This document shows positions 1 to 11,599 of a DNA stretch of 64,000 bases, one piece after another (positions within the stretch are counted from its first letter, which is position 1; the number at the start of each line of letters is the position of its first letter). Made by a program: the position numbers and the translations under genes. Below the pieces are notes generated by a model. It had not been told where the DNA came from, did not search any database, and saw nothing but the letters and a program-made list of their open reading frames with translations. The stretch comes from Paguma larvata (taxonomy: Eukaryota; Chordata; Mammalia; Carnivora; Viverridae). The stretch covers positions 60,981,312 through 61,045,311 of the forward strand of contig CM057826.1 of assembly GCA_030068075.1 (NCBI GenBank), given 5' to 3'.

Positions 1-215
1 CGTCTCAACGGTTTCCTCTTTTCTCGACCATTTCGTTTGTTGTCTTATTAGTGAATATTGACTGTGCCCCAGCTTCTCCCCATGGCCATGAAGGGCAAGA
101 ATAAATGACTGAAAATAAGGTAGGAACAGAACAAATAAACCAGAAAATCCTACGGAGAAAAAAGACAGAAATGCTTTGCATAGAGGAGACAAATTTGAAT
201 CTGATGTGACTATTG
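1..215. other. unique AT-rich sequence
   Basis: No gene or recognisable repeat seen. The reading frame crossing this stretch has no domain and looks accidental. Confidence 0.4.
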
Positions 216-444
216 GGGGGCGCCCAGGTGGCTTGGTGGGTTGAGTGTCTGACTTTGACCCAGGTCATGATCTGCGGTCTGTGAGTTTGAGCCCCACGCG
301 AGGCTCGCTGCTGTCACTGCAGGGCCTGCTTCGAATCCTCCGTGCCCCTCTCTCTGCCCCTCCCCTGCCCCCTCTCTCTTTCTCTCAACCATAAACACGA
401 AAAGAAAACATTCTGAATTTCTTTAAAAGATAAATAAATAAATG
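216..444 (+). mobile_element. felid-type tRNA-Lys SINE (SINEC_Fc-like)
   Basis: Family description for all such entries: a Pol III-derived non-autonomous retroposon with a tRNA-Lys-like head, a body, a CT-rich stretch and an A-rich tail, mobilised by L1 machinery. Here the head reads gcgcccaggtggcttggtgg, followed by the B-box region gagtttgagccccacg, the body, the CT tract and a diverged tail ending (aaat)n. No clear TSD is visible, so the copy is probably fairly old. Confidence 0.85.
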
Positions 445-2359
445 CTAACTAGTGGAGATCTTCATTTGCAACCAAATTTTCGCTTTGGCTGTGTCGTTCT
501 GTTAGCCTCCCGGCTTCCCCCCGGATCTTTTCAACCAAATCGTTCATTTGTTCCGATTCACGCTGGCAAAATGGTTTTTCTGGCCGAATCGTATGAGGAT
601 TAATAATACCAGGATTCTGAGGGATTACTACTTATTTCACTCAGAATATGTGTGTCCCAGCCCACCACAGACCTTGTTTCAATCAATCCGCCCAGCAGCC
701 GCTGAACGAGGTCAGAGTGGCCTTCTCCATCTCAAGGAAATGGACCCAAGCATTCAAGGGATAAGGTCAGAGCCCAGGGGTACCTGGCTGGGAAGCGGCA
801 GGGGCAGAATCTGAGCCCAGGTCGTGCTGGTGGCCCACACCTGGGCCTTTGTCATTGCCACACAAAGAGACATGCAGCAAACACCGCACTCAGTAGGCAC
901 TCAGAAACTGCTGGTTGGTCCCTGGCCCCTCTATCCTTTAGAACATTGACTTCTGGTAAGGGAGAACCGATACCAGGCTTATTATAAATTCTTTACTGAC
1001 TCTGAAACATTTTTCTTCTTCAAGTACAACAGAAATTTCCAGAAGTAGAATTTCGGTTACTGAACCCAGCAACGCATTTGTATTAAAAGGTCTTTATGGG
1101 AGTTCTGTGATTCTGTGTCCAGTATGTTTCCACTTGCACGCTTTTAGTCTTGGTGTATAATGTAAGCTGTCACGAAAAATAACAAAAGCGAATATAAAAG
1201 CTAAGAGAGAAAGAACGAACTCTCAGTGGGGTGGGGGCTGGTTTGATTGGGCCGGGGCCATGCATTACCTTACTAGAAAATCAGTTCAGAGGCACATTGG
1301 GAACCCGGGGAGATGGAGAGCCTAATGGAAGGCACCCATAGAAAGGAGGAGATCCCCTCAGAGGCCAGGCAGGGCTGCAGTGTGTGCCTTGGACTGGGCC
1401 GGGAGTCACGGCATAGGCCCTCCAGCAAGTCATCTCGTGGGGGTGAGAGGTGGTCAGTCATTCATTCCATTTCGTGGTTCATTGCACGTGGGTGCATCGG
1501 CCGTACCCACGGACTCTGGGGTTCACTCCTGTACAGGCCACAGGGGAGTCTGAGATACAAGGGGCACCCCCGTGGCCCAGCCCCCGAGAAGCAGGGAGTG
1601 GGGGACAGAAGACAAACATGGCTACGCCGGGCTCTGCTTGCTGGAGACTGAGGCTCGTTCCTGGGGAGAAAGGAGTCTGATGAGAACGTTGCAATCATAT
1701 CTTGCCTTCCCGTGAGAAGAGAAGCAATACTTTAACTCTCATAAAGGGAAAAAAAAAAAATCTTCCCTTTTTGGAAACCGTGAGGCCATCAATGTCAGGA
1801 CGACAGTCCTAGCGAGGTTGCGCGTAGAGGAGCTGAGCATGGGAAGGAAGACTCCCCCCCAAGGCGGGGAGCAGCGCTTGTGAGCTGGGGCTGGGCTGGA
1901 CACAGCGCGCCCAGAAGGCGGGGACGGTTCAGGGGTCCCTTCGACAACAGTGCGACAGGGGGGAGGGGAACGAGCGGGGACCGGCAGAAGGTGGGTCGCC
2001 GGGGGTCTAGGGGACAGGCTGAGGGCTGACTCTAGCCAGGAGGGAACTGGCCCAGATATTCGACTCCCGCATTGCCTCCTCTGGGGAGGACGACCTGCTC
2101 CCAGCTCTGACTTCCCTACGGGCCCTTAGCCCCTAAAGCTGGGGACGAGAGGTCCTTGAAAGATGGCGAGGACAACCAAAGAATTGGCAAGTTCTGGCGC
2201 CCAGCTGGCGCTCATTAAATGCTAGCTCTCGCCTCGGAGGGGTTTTGATTTGGTCTACAATGTCTGAGCATGTCAGGAACCAGTGGTTTGAAAGGTTCTC
2301 AGCCAAGACGGCCCAACTTCGGCTGGCGGTGAGCGGGGCTATACTCAGGGTGCGCAGGT
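445..2359. other. unique sequence, no gene seen
   Basis: No supported coding region. The part around 1850-2230 is GC-richer. A short A run lies at 1749-1760. About 1455-1600 (cattcattcc... ggggttcact...) faintly resembles an antisense L2 3' end, too weakly to call separately. A TA-rich stretch near 2430-2450 falls in the next element. Confidence 0.4.
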
Positions 2360-2713
2360 GGGAGAGGGCCTTTGCTTTTATCTGATTACCGGGGAGGTTG
2401 AGCTATTTTCCCATAGTTGCTATTTGTGTATATATATATATATATTTGTTTTTCTTATTGACTTGAAATAGACACGGAAGGGGTTTAGTCCCTTGTTACT
2501 TTTTATGTTCTCCATCTGCCTTTTTAAAAATGTTATGAATTTTAACGTAAAAAACAGTTTCGAATTTTGCGCAATCACATTAGGTCTAGTTTTGATGTCT
2601 TGATTCTTCCACTGTCATTGCCTTAAGGAAATTACTTCCGGTTCTGGGGAGGGGATGATCCAGATGGATTCTAGTTAAATAGAAAAAACTAACATACTGT
2701 TTCCCCTTCTAGC

Positions 2714-2731
2714 TTTTTTTTTTTTTTTTTT
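2714..2731. repeat. T homopolymer
   Basis: A run of about 17 T inside the antisense L1 remnant. It could be an expanded internal tract, or the tail trace of an insertion whose body is gone. Confidence 0.8.
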
Positions 2732-2803
2732 AACTTGTATGTATGTTGTTTGTTACGTTTAACTCCATTATCCGCCCGGAATTTATTTTGAAGTATGGTG
2801 TGA

Positions 2804-2999
2804 GGGGCGCCTGGGTGGCTCAGTTGGCCAAGCCTCCGACTCTTGGTTTCCGCTTGGGTCCTGATCTCCAGGATCGTGAGTTCGAGCCCCACGGGCTGGC
2901 AGTACAGAGCCTACTTGGGATTCTCTCTCTCGCCCCCTCTCTGCCCTTCCTCTGTCTCTCTCTCTCTCAAAAAAAAAAAAAAAAAAGAAAGAAAGAAAG
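2804..2999 (+). mobile_element. felid-type SINE inserted in L1
   Basis: Head ggggcgcctgggtggctcag is intact. The body is shortened (agcctacttgggattctctc) and ends in A18 followed by (gaaa)n. It interrupts the antisense L1 between gtatggtgtga and gaaggatggtttgagg, so it is younger than that L1. No clear TSD. Confidence 0.9.
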
Positions 3000-3464
3000 T
3001 GAAGGATGGTTTGAGGCGATGATCTATCTTTTTTCTCAAATACCCAGTTCCGCCGGTGCCTTTTATGGACCAAATCCAAGTGTTAGCCGCCATTGTGTGG
3101 TATTCCTTCATCATACAGCAGGCTCCACATGCCCAGGAATTGGTTTCAGGTGGTCTATTCCATTCCGATAACCTATGTGCCATCCCTGTCCAAATACGAC
3201 ACCCTTTGAGTGACCGTAACTTACGAACGCATGTTGACATCTGATGAAAATCTCACTCCGTCTTTCTCCTTTCACAAAATCCTCTTTTGCCATTCCTCCT
3301 ACTAAACTTAGGATGTTCTGTGGTGTTTTCAGAAAAAGCCCGTTGAGATTTTGGGCTACGTTAATTTGAAAGTGTGGCCATCATGGCAGTATTCAGCCTT
3401 CCCACCAAGGAGCGTGATGCATCTTTCACGCAGTCCCAGAACCCCATGGCGCTGATAGAATTAC

Positions 3465-3562
3465 GTTATACTATAATTATAATCATGAAATAATGATCAT
3501 CATTATACGAACGAGGAAACTCAGGCTCAGAGAAGCCACCAGCCTTTCTAAAATCACCTCGA
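3465..3562 (-). mobile_element. MIR fragment
   Basis: The antisense MIR core is recognisable as atgatcatcattatacgaac followed by gaggaaactcaggctcagag. It ends at the SINE beginning at 3575. Only the 3' half of MIR is left. Confidence 0.5.
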
Positions 3563-3574
3563 GAATATGTCTGA

Positions 3575-3765
3575 GGGGCACCCGGGTGGCTCAGCCCGTG
3601 AGGCGTCCAACTCTTGAGAGCTGCGCCAGCTCTGCACCGACCGCGTGGAGCCTGCTTGGGATTCTCTCTCTCCGTCTCTCTCTGCCCCTCGTCCGCTCAT
3701 GTGCGCGCGCGTGCACACACACACACCCTCTCTTCCTCTCAAAATAAAAAACTGAAATAAAAGAA
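3575..3765 (+). mobile_element. felid-type SINE, short body
   Basis: Head ggggcacccgggtggctcag. The tRNA-related part is shortened after cgtccaactcttgagagctg. The CT segment carries a short alternating gc/ca tract (3712-3725), and an A-rich tail follows. Imperfect TSD: aatatgtctga before and aatacctctga after. Confidence 0.85.
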
Positions 3766-3879
3766 AATACCTCTGAGATGCAAACCCACTGTTTTGTTGT
3801 TGTTGTTTTCTGGTAGCTCGAATGGTTCCCTCCACAACAACTGAGTATATTTAAAAACACATTTGGGGATTACTTACAT

Positions 3880-4010
3880 TTACGACGGGCCTGCTGTGTG
3901 CCAGATATTGGGAATAAAGACGGAGGAGACGGAGCAATCCCTGCTCTGTGAAGGCGCTCCTAGTCTTGGGGAGAGGAGAAAAGGATACAGATAATATTCG
4001 TAAAAATACT
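3880..4010 (-). mobile_element. L2 3' end fragment, antisense
   Basis: The order ctgctgtgtgccagatattg, gaataaagacggagg, atccctgctctgtgaaggcg, ctagtcttggggagagg is the reverse complement of the L2 3' terminal region. Diverged. Confidence 0.5.
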
Positions 4011-4021
4011 AGTCCCTTCTA

Positions 4022-4205
4022 TTGCATGCTTAGCACCTGCCAGCTGCCCTCCTAAGTTCTTCACTTACATCTTCTCATTTTATCCCCCAAACGCGGAGCC
4101 ACCGTGGCGTCCATTTTGTGTATGAGAACATCAAGGCCCAGGGATGTGAAGCGACTTGCCCGAGGTGGTGGAGATGCCGCCAGGCAGAACTGGCAGAGAA
4201 GCCTG
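4022..4205 (-). mobile_element. MIR fragment
   Basis: Antisense MIR: gcatgcttagcacctgccag, then cttctcattttatcccc, then gagaacatcaaggcccaggg and gcgacttgcccgaggtgg, in the expected order. Confidence 0.55.
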
Positions 4206-4224
4206 GCTCCGGGATGAGCCTGGC

Positions 4225-4415
4225 CTGCGGCGTGGGCCTCAGGGAGGGCCTGGGCGGGCTTCCGGGAGGAGGCACAGACGGCCCGAGCCTCGAAGGATCC
4301 CCAAGAATGAAGCAGACAGCACAGAAGCAGAGAAGAGATTCCCAGGCGCTGAGACCAGCACCTGCAGAGGTATGGGGCCGAAAGGACCAGGACACACTGG
4401 GGATGTGGGGACGCA
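4225..4415 (-). mobile_element. possible L2 fragment, antisense
   Basis: The phrase agattcccaggcgctgagac..cagcacctgcagaggtatgg resembles the reverse complement of the L2 3' UTR. Weak similarity. Confidence 0.3.
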
Positions 4416-4449
4416 GATGAAAATAATCATAATCATAAAAGGTCACGTT

Positions 4450-4668
4450 TTAAAAATTTTTTAAATGTTTATTATTTATTTGTGAGAGAGAGAGACAGAG
4501 CGTGAGAAGGGGAGGGGCAGAGAGAGAGGGAGGCACAGAATCTGAAGCAGGCTCCAGGCTCTGAGCTGTCAGCACAGAGCCCGATGCGGGGCTCGAACTC
4601 ATGAACCGCAAGATTGTGACCTGAGCCGAAGTCAGACGCTTCACCGACTGAACCACCCAGGCGCCCCC
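4450..4668 (-). mobile_element. felid-type SINE
   Basis: Complete antisense copy: T-rich tail complement at 4450-4475, then (ga)n, ctgaagcaggctccaggctc, gatgcggggctcgaactcat and the head complement ccacccaggcgcccc. TSD not clear. Confidence 0.92.
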
Positions 4669-4684
4669 TAATCGATCCCTTTTT

Positions 4685-4852
4685 AGATGCCAGGGACCCT
4701 CCCGGGCTCTTTACCTGTGGCGGCCGATTTAACTCTCATGACAAGCCTAGGCGGTAGAGGCTATTACTCCATTTGACAGAGGAGGAAAGCGAGACACAGA
4801 AAGATTACGTAACGGGATCCTGACCACACGGCTGATAAGCATCAGAGCTGAA
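4685..4852 (-). mobile_element. MIR fragment
   Basis: Antisense MIR: atgccagggaccctcccggg, gatttaactctcatgacaag, then tttgacagaggaggaaagcg. It directly follows the SINE. Confidence 0.55.
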
Positions 4853-5019
4853 AAGGCAACCGGGGAAGGGGAGGATGAGTCAGATGGCGAAAAGTCTCAA
4901 GAACCAAAGAGTTGGGTCTTTAAGCTCTAAAATTGGAGAGTCACGCCAGGGTTTTGAGTAAGAGTCATGGCCAAGTAATTAACTGAGCAGAGAGATGATA
5001 TTCACCCTTGTCTCAGCTT

Positions 5020-5185
5020 TTAACCCGCTCTAGCATCTCATTTAAACGCCGCGACCAAACCATCGGGGCAGATACCATCTGTTCCTATCTTACAGATGAG
5101 AAAACGAAGGTTCCGAGGGCAAGAGTGGCTTTGCCATCCCTGGAGGGCGGTGGACCCAGAATCCCAACGCCGACGCCTCTGGCAC
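5020..5185 (-). mobile_element. MIR fragment
   Basis: Antisense MIR core: catctgttcctatcttacag, then atgagaaaacgaaggttccg. Flanks are diverged. Confidence 0.5.
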
Positions 5186-5189
5186 CAGA

Positions 5190-5857
5190 GGCCAGCTCTC
5201 CATATCATCAGACAGCGGAGGGGGTGGCAGAGAAGTGGGGGGGAGGGCAGGAGCCGCGTCCCCGGTGGGTCGTAGCGCTGGCCCACGGGCCGGGGTGAAA
5301 GTTCCCCGGCGCGCATGTAGGTCACCTCCTGACGATAATTAAATCGGAGAGTCCCGAAGACACAACTTTACAAAGCATTCTGGGCATTCTTGCCCACGGC
5401 TGGGACCATATTCACTTTCTTTCGGGGGCATCGCTAGGCAGTTCCATCAGGATCCGAGGGACCCCCTTCCGTTCTTCCTGTCGCACTGGAAAACCTCCAC
5501 CTCCCGGGGCCGGACACCCGTCGCTTGGCTTCCAGTAGGAGCCTACGTGCAGAAAGGCCGGCGGGCCCCAGCGCCGACGCTGCCACGTGAGCGTCGCGCA
5601 TCTGGAACGCATTTGGGCACCAAAGGGCCGGCCTCGCCTGTGATCCTGAGAACACGCACCAGAGACAGTTCACTGGGAACTTGAAAGAAAAACCAAAAAA
5701 AGACAGGCAGAGTCAACTATGTAAACACGTAAAACCTTCCTATGCGAAGGGCGCGGGGGGGGGTGGGGGGCTGGGGGGGGAGCTGGGACTGACAGACAAC
5801 TCCAGAGAACAGACAGAACAGACGGGAGAAGAAAGCCAACCCTAGGGAGAGGAGACG
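5190..5857. other. GC-rich unique sequence with a G-run block
   Basis: No gene. Positions 5752-5789 are a dense G-run block with several runs of six or more G, able in principle to form a G-quadruplex on the plus strand. The rest is unique. Confidence 0.4.
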
Positions 5858-5965
5858 CTGCTGTCTCCATTCTACAGATAAGAACACGGAGGCTCAGGAA
5901 TGTTAAGTATCTCGCCCAAGATCAAGCGTGGGGTTGGGATTTGAATCCCTATCTGCCTTGACTTC
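5858..5965 (-). mobile_element. MIR fragment
   Basis: Antisense MIR with a good core: ccattctacagataagaaca, ggaggctcaggaatgttaag, tctcgcccaagatcaagc, and the reverse B-box-like gggatttgaatccc. Confidence 0.65.
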
Positions 5966-6107
5966 AGAGAAGGATTATTATGCCTTAAACTATTGTGTAA
6001 TTAGAATAACGAGGAAAGGAGGAGGCTTGAAAGGTTTTCAAAGATGTTGGGCAAAAGCCATACCTAGGTGGATTTAAAAAATACTTTAAAAAATGCATTC
6101 GACTCGA

Positions 6108-6108
6108 T

Positions 6109-6141
<33 letters not shown>

Positions 6142-6151
6142 ACACACACAC
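6108..6151. repeat. (CA)n microsatellite
   Basis: About 22 CA units with two CG interruptions. A normal polymorphic mammalian dinucleotide repeat with Z-DNA potential. Confidence 0.95.
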
Positions 6152-7477
6152 CCAGACTCTAATAAGCAAAGTATCACGTCTGCCGTTGAGAGACAAACAT
6201 AAAAGCTCTTCCACCCCTGAGAACACTCAAAGACAGCCTAAAGAAAACAACAAGAATTTTTACTGCATAGGAAATAAACTCCAAAAAACACACCGTTGGA
6301 TTATAACGTCTAATGCTGGAAGCCATGAGGACAAACCGTGACCTGCCCTCATCGCTGGGAGGCAGGTTTAGTGGGCTCGGCCTCGGTGACAAATAATTTG
6401 GCAACGTCTTTCAAACATCACGCACGTTTTCCCGGGATCGGACCAAATCAGGCCAGGCTTGGAAATTTATCTAAGTAAAGAATCCGAAAGAAAGACCAGG
6501 CCGTCCCGCAACCTTGCTGATGATAACGGAAGGAAGGAAAAAAAAAATCAGAAACCATCAAAGCGCTCCACAAAAGAGTGACTGCTGGATTCGTTTTGAG
6601 GCACCTATTCGAAAGACTTAGAGACAGGCTTTTTGTTATTTCTTTTTTTATTTAGTGAACGCAACGTAGCATCATGGAAAATGCCTTTGCTAGAATATCA
6701 AGAGGAAGAAATGAGTTCGCGAAATGGCATCTGAGCTATGATTGAGCCGGTACAAATTTCTCTGCAAACGGACAGACAGGAGAGAAGGAGGGGCAAAAAT
6801 TGGTCGCTGCGGGGGGACTGTGGCTAATTTTTGATGCCACCGTTGATGCAATATTTGTGTTAGAAAGAAAAATCACACTCGTAAAAGTAAGAGCTCTGTG
6901 ATTGTATTGGGCCAAATTCCTCCAGGGCTAAAAATATGCTAAGAACTTCTGGAAAGCTCCGTTAACTCTTTAAATCACCACTGTGGGACCATCGGATGTT
7001 AAAATAATAATAATAGTAGCATAAAAGAGGCCGGGAAGTCAGGGCTGCTTCCAAATTTACCAAGTTAACTGCCAAGACATAACTTAGGCATTGAGACAAC
7101 CTAGTCCGACAAGCCCAAATATAGAAGAGTCACAGAATCACACGATGTCTCTGGCCGAGTATGGACAACCGCAGACACCACTTACAGGTCGGCCTTCAGA
7201 CGCTCCCGGTTCTTGTCGTAGTTCCCACAGCGAAACGCGCCCCCTGCAGGAGGGCACCCCCACCTTCTAACTTTCACCGTGTAAGTTTCCAGGCTAGCCT
7301 GACGAGTCCCAGCTTCGATGCCACTCACTACTGCGTTCTCGGGGGGAGGTCTTACCCTAGTTGAACTTGTCCCCTTGGGTGGGACGCGGAAACGTTTGAA
7401 GAAAGAGCTGTGTCCCCAACCCGTGATGAGTCCCCGCAGCATCTGACGCCATCTCAGCCGCTAGAAACACTCCTCCG
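6152..7477. other. unique AT-rich sequence, no gene seen
   Basis: No coding region or clear repeat. Short A and T runs occur near 6538-6548 and 6636-6650. (taa)n-like text lies near 7000-7017. Confidence 0.4.
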
Positions 7478-7858
7478 TGCGTCAGTCTCCGGGGATCCCT
7501 GGAACAAATGGCCCCCAAATTGGTGGCTTGAAACAGGAATGTTTTCTCTCCCAGTCGTGGAGGCCAGGAGTCAGAAAGCGGTTCCTCTGGAGGCTGAAAC
7601 GAGGCCAGGTGTCCTCCTAAGGCTCTCTTCCGGCTCCTGGGGACAGCCGGCACGCCTGGGCTTACGGCCTCAGCGCTCCCTTCTCCGCCTGCGAGGTCCC
7701 CTCACCTTCCCACCCTCGGGATCAAATCTCCCTCGTCCTCCCTCTTACGAGGACACTTGTGACAGCATTTGAGGGCCTGTCCAGGTAGTCCAGGGTCACC
7801 TCCTCATCTTAAGGTCCAAATATAATCACGTCCATGAAGTCCCTTTTAACCCTTTTGC
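7478..7858 (-). mobile_element. MLT1-like LTR (MaLR class), antisense
   Basis: The plus strand reads as the reverse complement of an MLT1-type non-coding LTR: aacaaatggcccccaaattg, gtggcttgaaacagg, gtcgtggaggccaggagtca, ggctctcttccggctcctgg, tcttacgaggacacttgtga, aaggtccaaatataatcacg. The LTR carries no viral coding sequence. Confidence 0.6.
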
Positions 7859-7954
7859 CAGAGCAAGCAGGCCTGGCATTGGAAGTATGACCACAATTCC
7901 TGACGTTAGTAAAACATAAAAGCAGTGGCTTGGGATGAAACCGTGCCCAGGGTT

Positions 7955-8345
7955 GTGTTTGGTTTGGTTTGAATTTTTCTGAGTGTCGTTGCCACAGTGT
8001 TACATTGGTTTCAGGTGTCCCCCACAGGGGTTCTAGAGTTATGCTCTGCTCGCCACCAGTGCAGCCACCGTCTGTCACCATACGGGCCGTCACAGTGTCA
8101 TTGGCTGTATTCTCTGCGCTGTGCCTCTTCTGCCTGTGACGTGTCCCTGCCGTAACCGGAAGCCTGGATCTCCCTCTCGCCTTCTCCCGTTTTGCCCATC
8201 CTCCTACCTCCCCCCGCTCTGGCGACCACCGGTTGGTTCTCTGTATGTATGGTCCGATTCCACTTTCTGTTTCTTTGTTTATTCATTTTTATTTGTTGGA
8301 TTCCACTCGAGTTGAAATCGTGCCAAGGTTTTGATACGACACACT
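7955..8345 (-). mobile_element. L1 3' UTR fragment, antisense
   Basis: Order typical of an antisense L1M 3' UTR: ttacattggtttcaggtgtc, cgctctggcgaccaccggtt, ggttctctgtatgtatggtc, tttatttgttggattccact. It lies about 100 bp after the MLT1-like LTR. Confidence 0.55.
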
Positions 8346-9069
8346 TGACTTCAGAGGGGCCTAAGACATTTCAAGACAGTGACATGACGTGTCCAGAGGG
8401 ATGCCGTGTCTACACGTCTGTTGGGTGTGTTCTGTTTAGCTGCGTGTATTCTTTGCTCAGAGAGTGTGTGGCACCCTGCAGCCCTTACACACGCGCGTGG
8501 GTCCCTTTGTTTTATCGGCATGGGGAGTGACTTGTGCGCTCCGAGATAGTCTTTGAGTGACTTTTATCAGCAAGCAACATTTTCCGGTCAGCACACAGGG
8601 TCTCACAAATCATGAAAGAATGCGCTTAACCTTGCTGCGTGTAAAGACCGCCCCTCAAGCCACGGTCGTCTTTAGGAATTGCTTATTGCGTTAGACGCTC
8701 GCGCTGCATACGCCGTGCGCATTCTGGTTTCCTTAAAATAAGAAGTGAAAAACCACACCTGAGCCCGTACTGCTCGCGGGGCCGCAGGGATGGGGACGCG
8801 GGCGCCTTTTGGGGTGCAGGAGGGGGAGGGGCATTGTTCACTCTCCCGCCCTGCACACCGTGGGAATAGAGGACCAAACTGACCACTTCTTCCCGAGAAA
8901 CGGGGTCAAGACTACCCCCCCCCCGGTTCCCAGGAAGCATCTAGGGACACTCACTCATCCCTCTACTCAGCAATCATCCGCTCGGCGTCCACTTCACCAG
9001 GCTCGGTGTTGGGCACCAGGGATGCAGACGGAAATAGGACCCAGATCTTCCAAGCATTTAGAGTGGGGA

Positions 9070-9071
<2 letters not shown>
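8346..9071. other. unique sequence, no gene seen
   Basis: No supported gene or repeat. A short C run lies at about 8916-8924. Confidence 0.4.

Positions 9072-9110
<39 letters not shown>
9072..9110. repeat. (GT)n microsatellite
   Basis: About 19 uninterrupted GT units. Confidence 0.97.
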
Positions 9111-9111
<1 letters not shown>

Positions 9112-9349
9112 GAAAACAACTCAGAGACCGTGAAATGTAACTCTGCTCTTAATTTATAAGCGGGAGCCAGACAGGCAGGGGAGGAGCAGGAGGGCGTTTT
9201 CAGGGTGGCCTGGAAGAGCTCAAAGAGTTGAGATAACGGGGGTGAGTCTGGCTGGGTCAAGGCAGGGGGGAGAACGAGGCCGGATCGGGCCCGGAGAAGG
9301 GGCTCAGGCAGAGCCCCGAGCTCCCCACAGGTGCACCTCACGGAGACAG

Positions 9350-9790
9350 TTCACCCTCTGACTCAGCGATCCCCGCTCACGGGAATCGCCCCGACCGAAA
9401 CGCCCACAGCACACAGGGGTGCGTAGTTAAGGGTACGTGTGAAGGATGTGCTTGAGGAGAATTGTGTAAACAGCTAGAGTCTATAAACCACCCGGATGCC
9501 CTCAGCCGTGCCGGCTGCATACTAGGACAGCAGGCAGCTCGTGAAAGGCGCAAAGAAGATGCTGTGTGCCGACATGAAGAGGTGCCCAGGGGATGGCGTC
9601 CTTCCAGCGGGAACCGCACCCCTTGGAGCAGAATGCATGGGATGGTCCCGCTTCGATTTCCAAAAACACGGGTGGAGAGGAAAAATCAGAATGCACAACA
9701 ATGAATGACAGTCAATCTGGAGGCAAGGATTCAGATGAAGGGACGGAGAGAAATGATAACTTTGGACCCTATTTTCAGATGTATTTGTTG
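9350..9790 (+). mobile_element. L1 3' end fragment, sense
   Basis: The order of a sense L1M 3' end is legible: tctgactcagcgatccccgc, acgggaatcgccccgaccga, aggatgtgcttgaggagaat, gtaaacagctagagtctata, ccacccggatgccctcagc, gacatgaagaggtgcccagg, gcatgggatggtcccgc. Strongly diverged, with many CpGs. Confidence 0.6.
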
Positions 9791-9930
9791 ACGTTTTTAA
9801 TATAAGAAGGATCTAGCTATCCTATCTTATGGACGTAAATTTATGGAAGCCAAGAGAGAAAAGCAGACAGCTGAAAAATAAATTGAATGTCAAAAAACGG
9901 TGATGAGCTAGCAGTTTTCAGAGCCTCTTT

Positions 9931-10167
9931 TTTTTAATTTTTATTTAAAAAAATTCTTTTAACGTTTATTTATTTTTGAGAGACATAGAGACAGAGCATG
10001 AGTGGGGGAGGGGCAGAGAGAGAGGGAGACACAGAATCCGAAGCAGGCTCCAGGCTCTGATGAGCCGTCAGCACAGAGCCCGACGCGGGGCTCGAACTCA
10101 CTGACCGTGAGATCATGACCTGAGCTGAAGTCGGCCGCTTAACTGACTGAGCCACCCAGGCGCCCCC
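9931..10167 (-). mobile_element. felid-type SINE
   Basis: Full-length antisense copy: aacgtttatttatttttgag, the GA-rich tract, gaagcaggctccaggctctg with an extra atgag, gacgcggggctcgaactcac, and the head complement. Imperfect TSD: agagcctcttt before, agaagcctcttt after. Confidence 0.93.
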
Positions 10168-10180
10168 AGAAGCCTCTTTA

Positions 10181-11469
10181 GAGACGTGGCCACATGGCGT
10201 GCGGGGAAGGGAGGCCATCAGGCAGGGCTACCCTGGAGGCAGGGAAGTCAGGGAGGGTCCCCGAAGAGCCCAGGCAGGGGAAGGGACGGCACAGATCGGA
10301 GCCCTGGGAACTCGAGAACAGAAGAGACGAGGTCTCCAGACAGAAGTAAACCAAGTTGTGGCCCGGGATGAGTGGAAGATGGGGAACCTCGGGCTCCCTT
10401 GCGGAGACTGACTCAGGGTCTGTATGTCTTGTGCGGTGGAGTGACGAGGGGGCATTCACTGACGGACCCGGTCAGAGGAAACGAGCCAGGTGCTCAGCGA
10501 GAGGAACGCACGGGCTCTGCTTCCTGGACATCTCGGAAAGCATCGCCTTCTTCCTGAGTTGGCCACCTTCCTGCCTGACGCGATGGGCTTTCTTCCAAGG
10601 AAACAGGGTCCTGAAGACCTGGGGTGCCGGGGCCTAGGACCTGGGAGTCTCAACAGTGTCCCTTAGGGAAGAGCCAACCTCTCTTGAGTAGTTCTACAAG
10701 CTGCCAACACGCGACGGTCACCCGGCCCCTCCCCTGGGACGCACCCGGCCTGCCTCCCTGTAATCGAGTCCCCAACTCCGGGATGGCCCAAGCCGGGCAG
10801 CGCCTCCGCCCTGAGGCCACCCCTCCCAGCCGTCAGCATGTCCACGACTTAGCTCCAAATAAACTGAGAAGCTCTCTGCCCGGGCCACCTACACCTTCAA
10901 CGTTATGAACCAACTTTCTTAAGCAAGACCTAGCGATGACGGGGCACCTCCCAACTCTGCAGCTGTCCCCTCCCACAAGAGGCTGCTCCATAACCCGGGA
11001 GGCAGGGACAGTGAGGAACAGAAGGTGGCAAATAGGTCTGCTCTGCTTCAGAGCACTTACGGAGTCTCCCCCTGCAGTAACAAGGGACACACCTGTCCCT
11101 CCTGGCAGAAACCACGCTAGCTTCGCGATCGGGGTGCAAATTCCAAACGTAGCCAGCCATGTATCGGTGCCCTTGCTTGGTGTTTCTCGGACACAGCCCA
11201 GCCCGGGACAATAAATATCAGTTGAAGTTAATAACCCTAATTGCCAAAGTTGCCAAGTGCGTGTCGATGTGATGAAGCTAACCGGCCCTGTGTCTCTGGG
11301 GTTCCCGGCCACCTCACTGATCAGTTGCAATACCTAGGCTGCAATCAGAACTTGAGCTTCCCCAAAAAACTCACAGATTATTATGTTTGGGTTAAGGCCC
11401 CGCGAAAGGAAGAAGGAGAGCAATAATTCTGCGCCCGGAAGCCCAGATGAGTCGCGCGAGCCGCTTTTT
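10181..11469. other. unique sequence, no gene seen
   Basis: GC-moderate unique DNA. The longest frame (165 codons, minus strand, 10833-11330) has no recognisable domain, no codon pattern and no splice context, so it is not called. Confidence 0.4.
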
Positions 11470-11590
11470 GTATGTTTCCTCGTTTAGCGAACACAACCAG
11501 GCTTCATCTTATGGGTGGGGAAACAGAGCCTCCGGGATGGTGAAGTGACTCGACTAAGCCGCATGGCAAGTCGGTGGCACTAAAGGTGCG
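11470..11590 (-). mobile_element. MIR fragment
   Basis: Antisense MIR: cttatgggtggggaaacaga, then gaagtgactcgactaagccg and ggcaagtcggtggcac. Confidence 0.5.
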
Positions 11591-11599
11591 AGCCAGTCC

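Larger units (their letters stand above)
2360..3435 (-). mobile_element. old L1 3' region, antisense, split by a SINE
   Basis: The plus strand reads as the reverse complement of an L1M-type ORF2 end and 3' region: gaggttgagctattttccc, then tccgcccggaatttatttt..gtatggtgtga, then (after the SINE at 2804-2999) ggtctattccattccgataa, aaatacgacaccctttgag and gttgagattttgggctacg. About 880 bp of L1 sequence remains. It is heavily diverged, with no usable ORF. Confidence 0.6.

Noticed and set aside
9072..9110. Val/Cys repeat frame over the GT array
   Set aside because: Translation of a dinucleotide microsatellite; the same holds at 39417 and 54256.
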